Assembly: GCF_023156535.1 (NCBI RefSeq)
Contig: NZ_JALNMH010000006.1
Coordinates: forward strand, 1 to 64,000
Origin: Pseudomarimonas salicorniae
Lineage (GTDB): Bacteria; Pseudomonadota; Gammaproteobacteria; Xanthomonadales; Xanthomonadaceae
DNA: 64,000 nucleotides
Direction of reading: 5' to 3'
The notes under the pieces were generated by a model, which worked only from the letters and a program-made list of their open reading frames with translations, was not told where the DNA came from and searched no databases. Positions within the stretch are counted from its first letter, which is position 1, and every line of letters begins with the position of its first letter. Positions 42,602 through 51,240 of the stretch are shown here, in pieces. The translations under genes were made by a program, and so were the position numbers.

Positions 42602-43090
42602 CTAGTCGCCGTCGAGCAGCTCCTGGGCCATGACGATGGCGTCTTCGCGGCCGCCGTGGGCGGGGTAGTAGCGGGGCCGGCGGCCGATCTCATTGAATCC
42701 GAGACTGTGGTACAGGGCGATCGCCCGCGGGTTGGAGGGACGCACCTCGAGGAACACCCGCTCGGCGCGCTGCCAGCGCGAGAGGTCGATCAGGCGGCGC
42801 ACCAGGTGCCGGCCATGGCCCTCGCCCTGGGCCTGCGGGCTGATGCAGACGTTGAGGATGTGTGCTTCGCCGGCGGCAACGTTGAGGATGCCATAGCCGA
42901 TCACGACGCCTGCCTGCTCGACCACCCAGCAGCCATAGCCACCGCGCAGGCAGTCGCGGAATATGCCCGGTGTCCAGGGGAAGTCGTAGGCTTCGCGCTC
43001 GATCTCGAGCACGCGGTCGATGTCGTGTTCCTGCATGGCGCGCAGCCGCGGGCCGGCGGCCTCGAAGTACTCGCGCGCCTGCGCGTTCAT
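42602..43090 (-). CDS. rimI: Ribosomal protein S18 alanine N-acetyltransferase
   Basis: 162 residues. A GNAT fold with the RimI features: EREAYDFPWTPGIFRDCLRG near the N-terminus, AHILNVCISPQAQGEGHGRH for acetyl-CoA and LEVRPSNPRAIALYHSLGF. It acetylates the N-terminal Ala of S18. The start overlaps the upstream gene by 4 bp. That upstream gene resembles holD, the same neighbour as in E. coli. Confidence 0.93.
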   Translation of the reverse strand: MNAQAREYFEAAGPRLRAMQEHDIDRVLEIEREAYDFPWTPGIFRDCLRGGYGCWVVEQAGVVIGYGILNVAAGEAHILNVCISPQAQGEGHGRHLVRRLIDLSRWQRAERVFLEVRPSNPRAIALYHSLGFNEIGRRPRYYPAHGGREDAIVMAQELLDGD

Positions 43091-43485
43091 CCCCGGCTCG
43101 CCAGGCGCCTGCGCAGCGCGCGCAGGGTCTTCCAGAGTGCGCGCTTGGCCTGAGGCTGGCGGCGCAGGGCGATCGGATTGATCCGCAGGGTCGGTCCGTC
43201 GAAGTCGAAGGCCGGACCCTCGAGTCGTTCTTCCCAACCCAGGGTGGCCGGATCGAGGTGGGCGGCGCCGGCGGCCAGCAGCAGGGCCTGCCAGAGCGGG
43301 TCGGAGGCGGCACCACCGCGATGCCGCGCAGGGGCAGGGGTGCGCCCGGACGCCTGCGTGGCAGGCGCCTCGGCCGCCCTCGTGGCCGCGCCCGGCAGCG
43401 CACGCCCCCGCCAGCGCAAGGGCTGGTAGCCCATTTCCGCCAGCATGCGCAGGCGCAACGAAGGCGACAGCGGAGACTCAGCCAT
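43087..43485 (-). CDS. holD: Putative DNA polymerase III psi subunit
   Basis: 132 residues (E. coli psi has 137). The N-terminus SLRLRMLAEMGYQPLRWRGRA resembles the psi start, where a helix is followed by a Gly and a basic loop. SDPLWQALLLAAG fits the middle and LRRQPQAKRALWKTL matches the conserved NPxARAALW-like helix. The psi-rimI order with overlapping ends is as in E. coli. Sequence identity is low, so this is a structural and positional call. It may link clamp loader to SSB. Confidence 0.55.
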   Translation of the reverse strand: MAESPLSPSLRLRMLAEMGYQPLRWRGRALPGAATRAAEAPATQASGRTPAPARHRGGAASDPLWQALLLAAGAAHLDPATLGWEERLEGPAFDFDGPTLRINPIALRRQPQAKRALWKTLRALRRRLASRG

Positions 43486-44086
43486 GGGGCAGGGCGCGCA
43501 GATCGGCGACCAGCTCGGCGTAGATCTGGTCGACAGCCGCCCCCAGCATGCGGACCGACTCGCGAACGCTGCTGCCGGCGACCTCCAGCTCGCGTCGGTA
43601 GTCCTTCTCCAGCAGCGGGCGACCGGCGTCGCTGCCGTCGAGGCGGGCGCGCAGTGCAACGCGCACCGCCCAGGCGTTCTCGCCGCGGGGCAGGCGCTCG
43701 AAGGCTTCGATGCGCATCTGCAGTCGGTACTGGCGGGTCTTGGGCGGCAGCCGGGCGGTGACCAGCGGGGCAACCTCGGACTGGTCCAGGGCCCGGATCA
43801 GGCGCCGCTGCAGCAGGCGGGTCGGCGGGTCCACCCACATCTGGTAGTGGTAGGCGCGCAGCCGCTCGCCCTCGGCGTCCAGGCCGTATAGCAGGGACTG
43901 GTCGGCGTGCACGCCATCGGCGAAGAAGGCGTCCACCACCAGCGGCGCGTCGAAGCGCGTCGGACCGGCCGCGATATCGGCGGCCGGGGGCAGGCGGAAG
44001 TAGGTCGTCTCGGGAATGCCCGGGCCGCTGGCGCAGCCGGTCAGGCCGAGCACGAGGGCGAGCAGCGCGGTGCGTGGCAGATTCAT
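43478..44086 (-). CDS. PqiC/ABC-transport auxiliary lipoprotein
   Basis: 202 residues. The lipoprotein signal LLALVLGLTGCASGPG puts the lipid on Cys18. The body has TYFRLPP and a beta-rich fold with QYRLQMRIEAFERL, fitting the PqiC/DUF330-like auxiliary component that cooperates with an MCE protein. It overlaps mlaD-like and holD-like genes on both sides. Outer-membrane anchoring is expected. Confidence 0.85.
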   Translation of the reverse strand: MNLPRTALLALVLGLTGCASGPGIPETTYFRLPPAADIAAGPTRFDAPLVVDAFFADGVHADQSLLYGLDAEGERLRAYHYQMWVDPPTRLLQRRLIRALDQSEVAPLVTARLPPKTRQYRLQMRIEAFERLPRGENAWAVRVALRARLDGSDAGRPLLEKDYRRELEVAGSSVRESVRMLGAAVDQIYAELVADLRALPHG

Positions 44087-45000
44087 TCTTCCACCTGGTC
44101 GGCGGGTGGGGTGAACAGCAGCCGGTTCGGGCTGCGCCGGATCTCGCGGCTGAACTCGTCGAAGTTGCGGCTGGAGGATTCGAGGTTGCGGGTGATCGCG
44201 TCGATCCGCTGGGCCACGGAGCCGACCGTGCGCTCAAGGTCGAGCACGGTCTGCTGCAGCGCCGGCCGGTTCTCGTCCACCGCACCCTTCAGCGAGTCCA
44301 GCAGCGCATCGGCATTGGCCCGCGTGGTCTTCAGTTCGGCGGCGACCGTGCGCACGTCGGCGAGCAGTCCGGCGATGGCCTGCTGGTTGGGTTCGTCGAG
44401 CATCCGGTTGGCGCGGTCGGCTGCCACGTTCAGCCGCTCCAGCAGCTGCTGCGCCTCGGCGAGCAGGGCCGGCGCGCTGGCGTCCACGGTACCGGCAATG
44501 GACTCGACCCGGGTGGCCAGGGTGTCGACCAGCGGCCGCAGGCGCTCCTGCGAGAGCACGGTCAATTCGGTGGCCAGGTCGTTGACCGCGCTGAACACGT
44601 CGCCTGATTCGATGCTCGGAATGGTCGACCCGGGCTCGAGCATCTGCGCGCTGGCGCCCTCGCGGATGCCCACCGTCATGTCGGCGAGCAGACCGCTGGC
44701 CTGGCGCTGGGCGATGCTGTCGGCCGGAATCTTCCAGTCCTCACGGAGGGACAGCGTGACCCGGTAGCGGGTGCGCCCGTCGACCCGGCCCGGCTCGATG
44801 CCGCTCACCTGGCCGATCCGGAAGCCCTCGTAGAACACCGGTGCACCGTGGCCCAGCCCGGCGACGTTGTGGAACTCGACCCGGTAGTCGACGGTGTCGC
44901 CGCCGCGTCCGGTGATGGTCAGCAGGGTGAAGAAAAGCAGCACGAGTGCCGCGATGACTGCCGCGCCGACCAGCACGTAGTTGACGTTGTCGCGTCGCAT
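44083..45000 (-). CDS. MCE-domain (MlaD-like) lipid-transport protein
   Basis: 305 residues. An N-terminal transmembrane helix (about 7-27, VGAAVIAALVLLFFTLLTI) precedes the MCE domain (DYRVEFHNVAGLGHGAPVFYE, then GFRIGQVSGIEPG). A long helical tail (about 140-280) should form the hexameric tunnel extension. MCE proteins shuttle phospholipid between membranes with a permease and ATPase. Neither the ATPase nor the permease gene is adjacent, so the partners must lie elsewhere or this set is incomplete. Confidence 0.87.
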   Translation of the reverse strand: MRRDNVNYVLVGAAVIAALVLLFFTLLTITGRGGDTVDYRVEFHNVAGLGHGAPVFYEGFRIGQVSGIEPGRVDGRTRYRVTLSLREDWKIPADSIAQRQASGLLADMTVGIREGASAQMLEPGSTIPSIESGDVFSAVNDLATELTVLSQERLRPLVDTLATRVESIAGTVDASAPALLAEAQQLLERLNVAADRANRMLDEPNQQAIAGLLADVRTVAAELKTTRANADALLDSLKGAVDENRPALQQTVLDLERTVGSVAQRIDAITRNLESSSRNFDEFSREIRRSPNRLLFTPPADQVEE

Positions 45001-45086
45001 CGATGCCCTGCGCGGCCCCGGAAGCAGGCGACATCATAGCGAGGATGGAGCGCCACCCGGCAACCCGGGCCGCTGCCGCGACCCGC

Positions 45087-45530
45087 TCAGGCGGCCGGAA
45101 GGCGTAGCAGGCGGGTCCCGCTGAGACGGTCGTGCAGCGTCCGTCGGCGGCCGTCCGCAAGACTCATGAGGAAACCCAGGCCTGCCGGCAGCCAGGCCAG
45201 CGTGGCCCAGAAAAACCGCTGCCACAGGCGCGCCCGGGTGGCGGTGCAGCCGGCGGCGTCGAGCACCTTGAGCCGCCACGGCCGCATGCCGAGGGTCTGC
45301 CCGCCGCGATGCCAGGACTCCACTGCATACAGGCCGGTCAGTGCCCACAGACCGAGGCACTGGGCGAACCAGGCCAGGCTCCAGGGCTCGACCGGCGTGC
45401 CGCCGCGCAGGGCCAGCACCAGGACGCTGGCGAGAAACCACAGGGCGATCACCGGCAGGCTGTCATAGACCAGGGCGAGCAGGCGCCAGCCGAGGTGCGC
45501 CGGCAAAGTGGGTGGAAGGTCGTCATTCAT
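45087..45530 (-). CDS. RDD-family membrane protein
   Basis: 147 residues, three to four helices. The family Arg and Asp residues are at [19 protein letters not shown] near the start and at [13 protein letters not shown] near the end. [14 protein letters not shown] is also typical. Function is not defined; some relatives act as ion exchangers. The ATG at 45530 (NDDLPPTLP) is supported by position. It is divergent from xerD with a 51-bp gap. Confidence 0.8.
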   Translation of the reverse strand: MNDDLPPTLPAHLGWRLLALVYDSLPVIALWFLASVLVLALRGGTPVEPWSLAWFAQCLGLWALTGLYAVESWHRGGQTLGMRPWRLKVLDAAGCTATRARLWQRFFWATLAWLPAGLGFLMSLADGRRRTLHDRLSGTRLLRLPAA

Positions 45531-45581
45531 GGCGGCGCAGTGTACTGGGAAGCGCCGTCGGCGCCGTGCGAGCATGTAGGC

Positions 45582-46544
45582 ATGGCCAAGAGCACGCCCC
45601 GAACCCCGGCCGAACGTCGCGAGCGTGCCAGCGCGCGAGCGCCCCTGAGGCCGGAGGATGCCGCCCTTATCGAGCACTTCCTCGATCAGGTCTGGGCCGA
45701 GCAGGGACTTGCCCGGCATACTCTCGACGCCTACCGCCGCGACCTCCAGGGGCTCTCGCGCTGGCTGGCGTCGCGGGCAGTGGGGCTGGCCGCGGTCGAC
45801 AAGTCCGACCTGCTCGCCTACCTGGCCGAGCTGGCCGATCTGGGCTACAGCCCCCGCAGTACCGCCCGCCTGCTGTCGTCGATGCGCACGTTCTTCGCCC
45901 AGCAGGTGATGCGCGGCGCCCGGGCGGATGATCCCAGCGCAGGGCTGGCGGCGCCGAAGAAGACCCGGCCGCTGCCCAAGGCGCTGTCGGAATCACAGGT
46001 CGAGGCCCTGCTCGGCGCGCCGGATCCGGCCGCGCCGCTGGGACTGCGCGACAAGGCCATGCTCGAGCTGATGTATGCCACCGGACTGCGGGTCAGCGAG
46101 CTGGTTGGCCTTGCCAGCACCCAGGTCAACCTGCGGCAGGGCGTGCTCAGGGTGCTGGGCAAGGGAAGCCGCGAACGCCTCGTGCCGATGGGAGAGGAGG
46201 CCCAGCACTGGCTGGAACGCTATCTCGCCGAGGCCCGGCCGCTGTTGGCCGGCGGCGAGCGGCTCGATGCCCTCTTTGTCTCGCAAAAGCGCGGCCCGCT
46301 CGGACGCCAGCAGTTCTGGACCATGGTGAAACGGCATGCCGCGAAGGCGGGCATCGACCCGGCCCAGGTGAGTCCGCACCGACTGCGGCACAGCTTCGCC
46401 ACCCACCTGCTCAACCACGGTGCCGACCTGCGCGCCCTGCAGATGATGCTCGGCCACAGCTCGCTCAGCACCACCCAGATCTACACCTTCGTCGCCCGCG
46501 AGGCCCTCAAGCGCCTGCACGCCGCGCATCATCCGAGGGGGTGA
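45582..46544 (+). CDS. xerD: Site-specific tyrosine recombinase
   Basis: 320 residues. It resolves chromosome dimers at dif with XerC. The N-terminal core-binding SAM-like domain ([21 protein letters not shown]) is followed by the catalytic domain: [11 protein letters not shown] (Arg I), [11 protein letters not shown] (Lys), [12 protein letters not shown] (Arg II box), [15 protein letters not shown] (His and the nucleophilic Tyr). XerD rather than XerC is inferred from [20 protein letters not shown] and overall fit. Start ATG at 45582. Confidence 0.92.
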   Translation: MAKSTPRTPAERRERASARAPLRPEDAALIEHFLDQVWAEQGLARHTLDAYRRDLQGLSRWLASRAVGLAAVDKSDLLAYLAELADLGYSPRSTARLLSSMRTFFAQQVMRGARADDPSAGLAAPKKTRPLPKALSESQVEALLGAPDPAAPLGLRDKAMLELMYATGLRVSELVGLASTQVNLRQGVLRVLGKGSRERLVPMGEEAQHWLERYLAEARPLLAGGERLDALFVSQKRGPLGRQQFWTMVKRHAAKAGIDPAQVSPHRLRHSFATHLLNHGADLRALQMMLGHSSLSTTQIYTFVAREALKRLHAAHHPRG

Positions 46545-46556
46545 GCCTGGCGGCCG

Positions 46557-46590
46557 ACAGGGTGCGGCCAGCCGCACCGGGCGTACCGAT
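46557..46590. repeat. Family B fragment
   Basis: GACAGGGTGCGGCCAGCCGC followed by ACCGGGCGTACCGAT keeps only the left third of the family B element. It lies 12 bp past the xerD stop codon. Confidence 0.6.
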
Positions 46591-46635
46591 CGAAACTTGG
46601 TATCCTCCCGCGGATGCGGGTTTCGGGCGCGAAGC

Positions 46636-46754
46636 AGACCTTCCGCAAAACCCGAATGTAGGAGCCAGCTTGCTGGCGATAGGCGCCCCGGACGGAACGA
46701 TCGCCAGCAAGCTGGCTCCTACACGCAAGGGCGCCGATAGGTCCGGTTTGCGCC
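46636..46754. repeat. Composite REP-like element, copy 2 (inverted)
   Basis: Hairpin arms at 46657-46680 and 46700-46723, with loop AGGCGCCCCGGACGGAACG almost equal to that at 36148-36166. Outer flanks AGACCTTCCGCAAAACCCGA and GGTCCGGTTTGCGCC are the reverse complements of the flanks of copy 1, so the whole unit, not just the palindrome, is conserved. Confidence 0.85.
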
Positions 46755-46877
46755 CTTTGTTCGCCTCGACGTGTTGCCGGCGTCCTTGCGGCGGTATGAC
46801 CGGCGTGGCCAGCCGCACCCCATGTTGGGGGGCGCTTCGGGCGCCGCCGATCTTGCGTGGGGACGGGCAGGCGCGGG

Positions 46878-47297
46878 CTACCAGCTGCCAACGTTCGGCA
46901 TCGAACTCCATGGCTCGCGCGGGGGCAGCGCCTCGCCCTTCTGCAGCAGTTCGATGGAAATGGCATCGGGGGAGCGCACGAAGGCCATCCGGCCGTCGCG
47001 GGGCGGGCGGTTGATGGTGATGCCCTGCGCTTGCAGGTGCTCGCAGGTGGCGTAGATGTCGTCGACGGCGAAGGCGAGGTGGCCGAAGTTGCGGGCGCTG
47101 CCGTAGTCCTCGTCGTCGTAGTTCCAGGTCAGCTCGACCTCGGCTTCGGGATTGTCCGGGGCGCCGAGGTAGACCAGGGTGAAGCGACCCTGCGGATAGT
47201 CCTTGCGCCGGGTTTCGACCAGGCCCAGGCCGTCGCGGAAGAAGCGCAGGGAGGCGTCGAGGTCGCGGACCCGGACCATGGCGTGGAGATAGCGCAT
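46878..47297 (-). CDS. gloA: Lactoylglutathione lyase (glyoxalase I)
   Basis: 139 residues, one VOC domain. It turns the methylglyoxal-glutathione hemithioacetal into S-lactoylglutathione. Metal ligands appear as His in RYLHAMVRV, Glu in EVELTWNYD, His in [10 protein letters not shown] and Glu in [17 protein letters not shown]-type [13 protein letters not shown] is typical. The ATG at 47297 is the family start; an upstream extension has no family features. Confidence 0.93.
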   Translation of the reverse strand: MRYLHAMVRVRDLDASLRFFRDGLGLVETRRKDYPQGRFTLVYLGAPDNPEAEVELTWNYDDEDYGSARNFGHLAFAVDDIYATCEHLQAQGITINRPPRDGRMAFVRSPDAISIELLQKGEALPPREPWSSMPNVGSW

Positions 47298-47531
47298 CGG
47301 GGTGTTCCAATCGGGGGTCGGCGCGGAGGATAGCGGCGCGGCGATGAACGGGGCGTTCCATGACCCGCCGCGGGCTGTGCTCCAACGGCCGCGGAAGCAC
47401 CTTGCCGGGATCGCCACCCGGGTGCGTCGACGAGCCGGGGCAGGGGTGAGGGCGGCACGGCGGCGCCATGGCGAATGCGAAGAAGGCAGCCTCGGCGGCG
47501 CCGAGCGGGTGGGTCTGACAATCGCAGTTCG

Positions 47532-48920
47532 CTAGACCGCGCGCGAGAACCGGGTGGGTTCGTGCTGGCCAAGGTACCGGTCGAAGCACATCGCCACATT
47601 GCGCAGCAGCATCCGGCCGCGGGGCGAGGCGACGATCCGCCGCCCGCGACAGCTGACCAGCCCGTCGTCGAACATCGGCTGCAAACGTTCGAGCGCGTCC
47701 TTGAAATAGTCCTCGAAGCGGACGGCGTGGTCGGCCTCGATCTGCTCCACGTCGATCTCGCCCTGGCACATCAGGCGCTGGATCAGCGCCGCCCGCAGCT
47801 GGTCGTCGTGATCCATGCGCAGCCCCCGCCAGATCGGCAGTCGACCCGCTTCGACCGCGGCGGACCAGGCCGGCAGGTCGCGGTGGTTCTGTGCAAAACA
47901 CTCGCCGACCCGGCTGATGGCGCTGACCCCGAGCCCGATCAGGTCGCAGTCTCCGTGCGTGGTGTAGCCCATGAAGTTGCGCTGCAGGCTGCCGCAGCGC
48001 TGGGCCACCGCGAGCGGGTCGTCAGGCAGGGCGAAATGGTCCATGCCGATGTACTGGTAACCGGCCACGTCGAGCCGCCGGATGGCGAGACCAAGCAGCT
48101 GCAGCCGCGTCTCCGCGTCGGGCAGATCCGAGGCCTCGATCTGCCGCTGCGGACGGAACAGCTGCGGAAGATGGGCATAGCCGTAGATGGCTATCCGGCT
48201 GGGCCGCTGTGCGATCACGCGGTCGAGGGTGAGCGCGAACGTGCGGGGCGTTTGCTTCGGCAGGCCGTAGATCAGGTCGATGTTGATCGAGGACATGCCC
48301 GCCTGCCGGCAGGCATCGAGGACCGCCTCGGTCTCCTCGATGCCCTGCACGCGGTTCACCGCACGCTGTACGTCGGGGTCGTAGTCCTGCACACCCAGGC
48401 TGGCGCGGTTGAACCCCATCGCCGCCAGCTCGGCGACCTCGGCGGGTGCGATGGCGCGGGGGTCCAGTTCGATGGAGAAGTCCCGATCCGGCACGTCGGC
48501 GAGACCGAAGTGCCGGGAAAGATGGCCTACGACGTCCCCGAGCTGCGCCGGACAGAGGAAGTTGGGCGTGCCGCCGCCGAAGTGGATCTGCACGACCTGG
48601 CGGTCGCGATCGATCAGCGAGCCGCTTGCTTCGATCTCGCGCTTGAGCAACTGGACGTACTCTTCCCCACGCCTGCGGTCGCGGGTGATCACCTTGTTGC
48701 AGCCGCAGTAGAAACAGGGGCTGGTGCAGAACGGTACATGCAGGTACAGCGAGAGCCGCCGTGGGATCGGGTCGTCGTTGCTGTCGCGCAGCGCCTGTTC
48801 CCAGTCGTGGCGGCCGAAGTCGGCATGGAACTGCGGCGCCGTCGGGTAGGACGTGTAGCGCGGACCTGGCCGGTCGTAGCGGCGCAGCAGCTCGGTATCG
48901 AAACACGATGTCAGGCTCAT
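47532..48920 (-). CDS. hemN: Oxygen-independent coproporphyrinogen III oxidase
   Basis: 462 residues, a radical-SAM enzyme. The cluster motif is CTSPCFYCGCNKVI, with three Cys in CxxxCxxC spacing plus the extra Cys typical of HemN. IHFGGGTPNFL binds SAM, and IELDPRA and ASLGVQDYDPDVQRAVNR are family landmarks. It oxidises coproporphyrinogen III without oxygen in heme synthesis. An FNR-type box lies 36-49 bp before the start codon, fitting anaerobic induction. Confidence 0.95.
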   Translation of the reverse strand: MSLTSCFDTELLRRYDRPGPRYTSYPTAPQFHADFGRHDWEQALRDSNDDPIPRRLSLYLHVPFCTSPCFYCGCNKVITRDRRRGEEYVQLLKREIEASGSLIDRDRQVVQIHFGGGTPNFLCPAQLGDVVGHLSRHFGLADVPDRDFSIELDPRAIAPAEVAELAAMGFNRASLGVQDYDPDVQRAVNRVQGIEETEAVLDACRQAGMSSINIDLIYGLPKQTPRTFALTLDRVIAQRPSRIAIYGYAHLPQLFRPQRQIEASDLPDAETRLQLLGLAIRRLDVAGYQYIGMDHFALPDDPLAVAQRCGSLQRNFMGYTTHGDCDLIGLGVSAISRVGECFAQNHRDLPAWSAAVEAGRLPIWRGLRMDHDDQLRAALIQRLMCQGEIDVEQIEADHAVRFEDYFKDALERLQPMFDDGLVSCRGRRIVASPRGRMLLRNVAMCFDRYLGQHEPTRFSRAV

Positions 48921-48955
48921 GGGCCGCAGTCTGCTGCGCGCGACCGGCGCCGGCC

Positions 48956-48969
48956 TTGACCTTGATCAA
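48956..48969 (-). promoter_or_regulatory. FNR/ANR box of hemN
   Basis: TTGACCTTGATCAA matches the TTGAT-N4-ATCAA consensus with a single change (T to C). It is centred about 42 bp from the hemN start codon and 85 bp from pgk, on the divergent side. The position suits class II-like activation of a leftward promoter. Oxygen-regulated control of hemN is well known in gammaproteobacteria. Confidence 0.75.
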
Positions 48970-49047
48970 AGGGGCGGGCCGGGCGTTTGAAACCGCGGCG
49001 GCTTGCCCGGACAATGCGCGCCTTTCCCGCCCCAACAGGAACCCCGC

Positions 49048-50220
49048 ATGCCCATCCTGCGCATGAGCGAGCTCGACCTCTCCGCCAAGCGGGTGCTGAT
49101 CCGCCAGGACCTCAACGTGCCGGTCAAGGACGGTCAGGTCACCTCCGACCAGCGCATTCTTGCCTCTCTGCCGACGCTGAAGGCCGCGCTCGACCAGGGC
49201 GCGGCGGTCATGGTGATGTCCCATCTCGGGCGACCCAAGGAGGGCAGCTGGAGCGAGGAGGATTCGCTAGCGCCGGTCGCCGCGCGCCTCGGCGAACTGC
49301 TCGGCTTCGAGGTCCCGCTGCAGCGCGACTGGATCGACGGCGTCGAGGTCGCGCCGGGCAAGCTGGTGCTGCTGGAGAACTGCCGGATGAACGTTGGCGA
49401 GGGCAAGGACGATCCGGCGCTGGCGGCGAAGTACGCGGCGCTCTGCGACGTCTTCGTCATGGACGCCTTCGGTACCGCGCATCGCGCCCAGGCCTCGACG
49501 CATGGGGTGATCCGCGCCGCCGGGATCGCCTGCGGAGGCCCGCTGCTGATGGCCGAGCTGGATGCCCTGGCCAAGGCGCTGGAGCTGCCGGCACGGCCGC
49601 TGCTGGCCATCGTCGCCGGCTCCAAGGTGTCGACCAAGCTGGAACTGCTCGGCAACCTGATCGGCAAGGTCGATCAGCTGATCGTCGGCGGCGGCATCGC
49701 CAACACCTTCCTCGCCGCCGCCGGGCATCCGGTGGGCAGGTCGCTGTGCGAGCACGATCTGGTCGACACGGCCCGGGAGATCCAGGCCAAGGCCGAGGCC
49801 CGTGGAGCGTCGATTCCGCTGCCGCTGGACGTCGTGGTCGCGCCCGAGTTCAGGGCCGATGCGCCGGCCACGGTCAAGGACCTCGGTCAGGTCGGCGAAG
49901 GCGACATGATCCTCGACATCGGGCCGAAGACCGCGGCTCACTACGCCGAGCTGATCGAGCGCGCCGGCAGCGTCATCTGGAACGGCCCGGTCGGCGTCTT
50001 CGAGTTTGATGCCTTTGGTGAGGGCACCCGGGCGGTGGCGCAGGCCATCGCCGGCTCGAAGGCCTTCTCGATCGCCGGCGGCGGCGACACCCTGGCCGCG
50101 GTCGACAAATACGGCGTGGCGGACGGCATCAGCTACATCTCGACCGGCGGCGGCGCCTTCCTCGAGTTCTGCGAGGGCAAGACGCTGCCGGCAGTGGCGG
50201 CCCTCGCCGAGCGCGGCTGA
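49048..50220 (+). CDS. pgk: Phosphoglycerate kinase
   Basis: 390 residues. It makes ATP from 1,3-bisphosphoglycerate and [65 protein letters not shown] and [17 protein letters not shown] are all in place. The ATG at 49048 follows AGGA. Between pgk and the next gene a GC hairpin is probably a shared terminator. Confidence 0.97.
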   Translation: MPILRMSELDLSAKRVLIRQDLNVPVKDGQVTSDQRILASLPTLKAALDQGAAVMVMSHLGRPKEGSWSEEDSLAPVAARLGELLGFEVPLQRDWIDGVEVAPGKLVLLENCRMNVGEGKDDPALAAKYAALCDVFVMDAFGTAHRAQASTHGVIRAAGIACGGPLLMAELDALAKALELPARPLLAIVAGSKVSTKLELLGNLIGKVDQLIVGGGIANTFLAAAGHPVGRSLCEHDLVDTAREIQAKAEARGASIPLPLDVVVAPEFRADAPATVKDLGQVGEGDMILDIGPKTAAHYAELIERAGSVIWNGPVGVFEFDAFGEGTRAVAQAIAGSKAFSIAGGGDTLAAVDKYGVADGISYISTGGGAFLEFCEGKTLPAVAALAERG

Positions 50221-50228
50221 GGCGTGTC

Positions 50229-50251
50229 GGGGCGGCCGGCGCGGCCGCCCC
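50229..50251. terminator. Bidirectional GC hairpin after pgk
   Basis: GGGGCGGCC (50229-50237) and GGCCGCCCC (50243-50251) are exact inverse complements with a 5-nt loop, 9 bp past the pgk stop and 12 bp past the stop of the convergent membrane-protein gene. It serves either direction; a T-run is missing on both sides. Confidence 0.65.
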
Positions 50252-50262
50252 GCAGTTCTGGA

Positions 50263-51069
50263 TCAGGCCTCGACCGAGGGCGGCGGAGCCGGCGGCTCGC
50301 CGGTGGGGCCCTCGTTCGACGGCGCTGCCGGCGGCGCGGCGCCGGTGCCGAACACCTCGCGGCTGGCAAAGAAGATGGCCGTGCTGACCACCGGCACCAG
50401 GACCACCGTGATCAGCAGGTGTCCGAGCAGGGGCACCCAGCCGAGCAGCAGGCTGGCGACGATCGCCACCACCGCCAGCACGACGACGAACACCAGCACC
50501 GCTGCCCAGTTGGCCAGGCAGGCGCGCAGGCTCTCCTTCATCGCGGTGATCGGTTCGATTCCGTCCAGCATCACCCGCGGCGTGGCGAAGAAGACCAGGG
50601 CGTAGGCAAACAGGCCGACGGCGAGGGCGAGCAGTACAAAGACCAGCCCGCCCGCGCCCAGCGATGCGCCGGCCAGGGCGTCGGCATCCGCTGCGGCCGA
50701 GACGCCAGCGGCGAGCAGGGCGCTGCCGATGAAAACCACGCCGAGCACGAGGACGGTAAGACCGGCGACCACGCCCGGCAGGCAGAGGGTCAGCATGGGG
50801 CCGGCCTTGCCCGGCTGCTGGAAGGCGGCGAACAGATGCTGGAAGTCGGCCTTGCGCCCGGCCGATTCCTCGCGGGCCGCGAACATGATGCCGCCGTAAA
50901 GCGCGGGCCCGGCGATCGCCATGGCCAGGCTGCCCAGCAGGGGCACCAGCAGAACCGCAGCGATCACCAGACCCATCAGGGCGAACGGGGCCGGGTTCTT
51001 CAGCAGCAGCTGGACGGATTCGGTCAGCCAGGCGATGCCCTGGCCTGCGTCGACGCGACGGATGTTCAT
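50263..51069 (-). CDS. BPSS1780-like polytopic membrane protein
   Basis: 268 residues, about six hydrophobic segments. The N-terminus GQGIAWLTESVQLLLKNP and the paired loops VMLDGIEPITAMKESLRACL fit the BPSS1780/DUF2189-like families of unknown role. The C-terminal 30 residues are Pro/Ala-rich and probably cytosolic. The ATG at 51069 is used; a longer frame upstream is unsupported. No operon partner. Confidence 0.65.
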   Translation of the reverse strand: MNIRRVDAGQGIAWLTESVQLLLKNPAPFALMGLVIAAVLLVPLLGSLAMAIAGPALYGGIMFAAREESAGRKADFQHLFAAFQQPGKAGPMLTLCLPGVVAGLTVLVLGVVFIGSALLAAGVSAAADADALAGASLGAGGLVFVLLALAVGLFAYALVFFATPRVMLDGIEPITAMKESLRACLANWAAVLVFVVVLAVVAIVASLLLGWVPLLGHLLITVVLVPVVSTAIFFASREVFGTGAAPPAAPSNEGPTGEPPAPPPSVEA

Positions 51070-51240
51070 GACGGCTCCCTGTGTGGCCTGGTTACCCTTC
51101 ACGGACGGGGCAGGCCGCCGGCCGTGACGCGGGACCCGCGGGAATTTCCCACGGGACGAAACGGCTGGCATTGTGCCCCACTATGAAGGGGGCATGGACG
51201 AGATGTCCGCCTCGCCGGGACGGAGCAGGAGGTGCCGAGC

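Larger units (their letters stand above)
46545..46877. other. Repeat-rich gap between xerD and gloA
   Basis: About 330 bp with a fragment of family B at 46557-46590 and a composite REP-like element at 46636-46754. The rest (46755-46877) shows no gene or clear signal. A second small fragment resembling family B (GCCAGCCGCACCC) lies near 46808. Confidence 0.6.
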
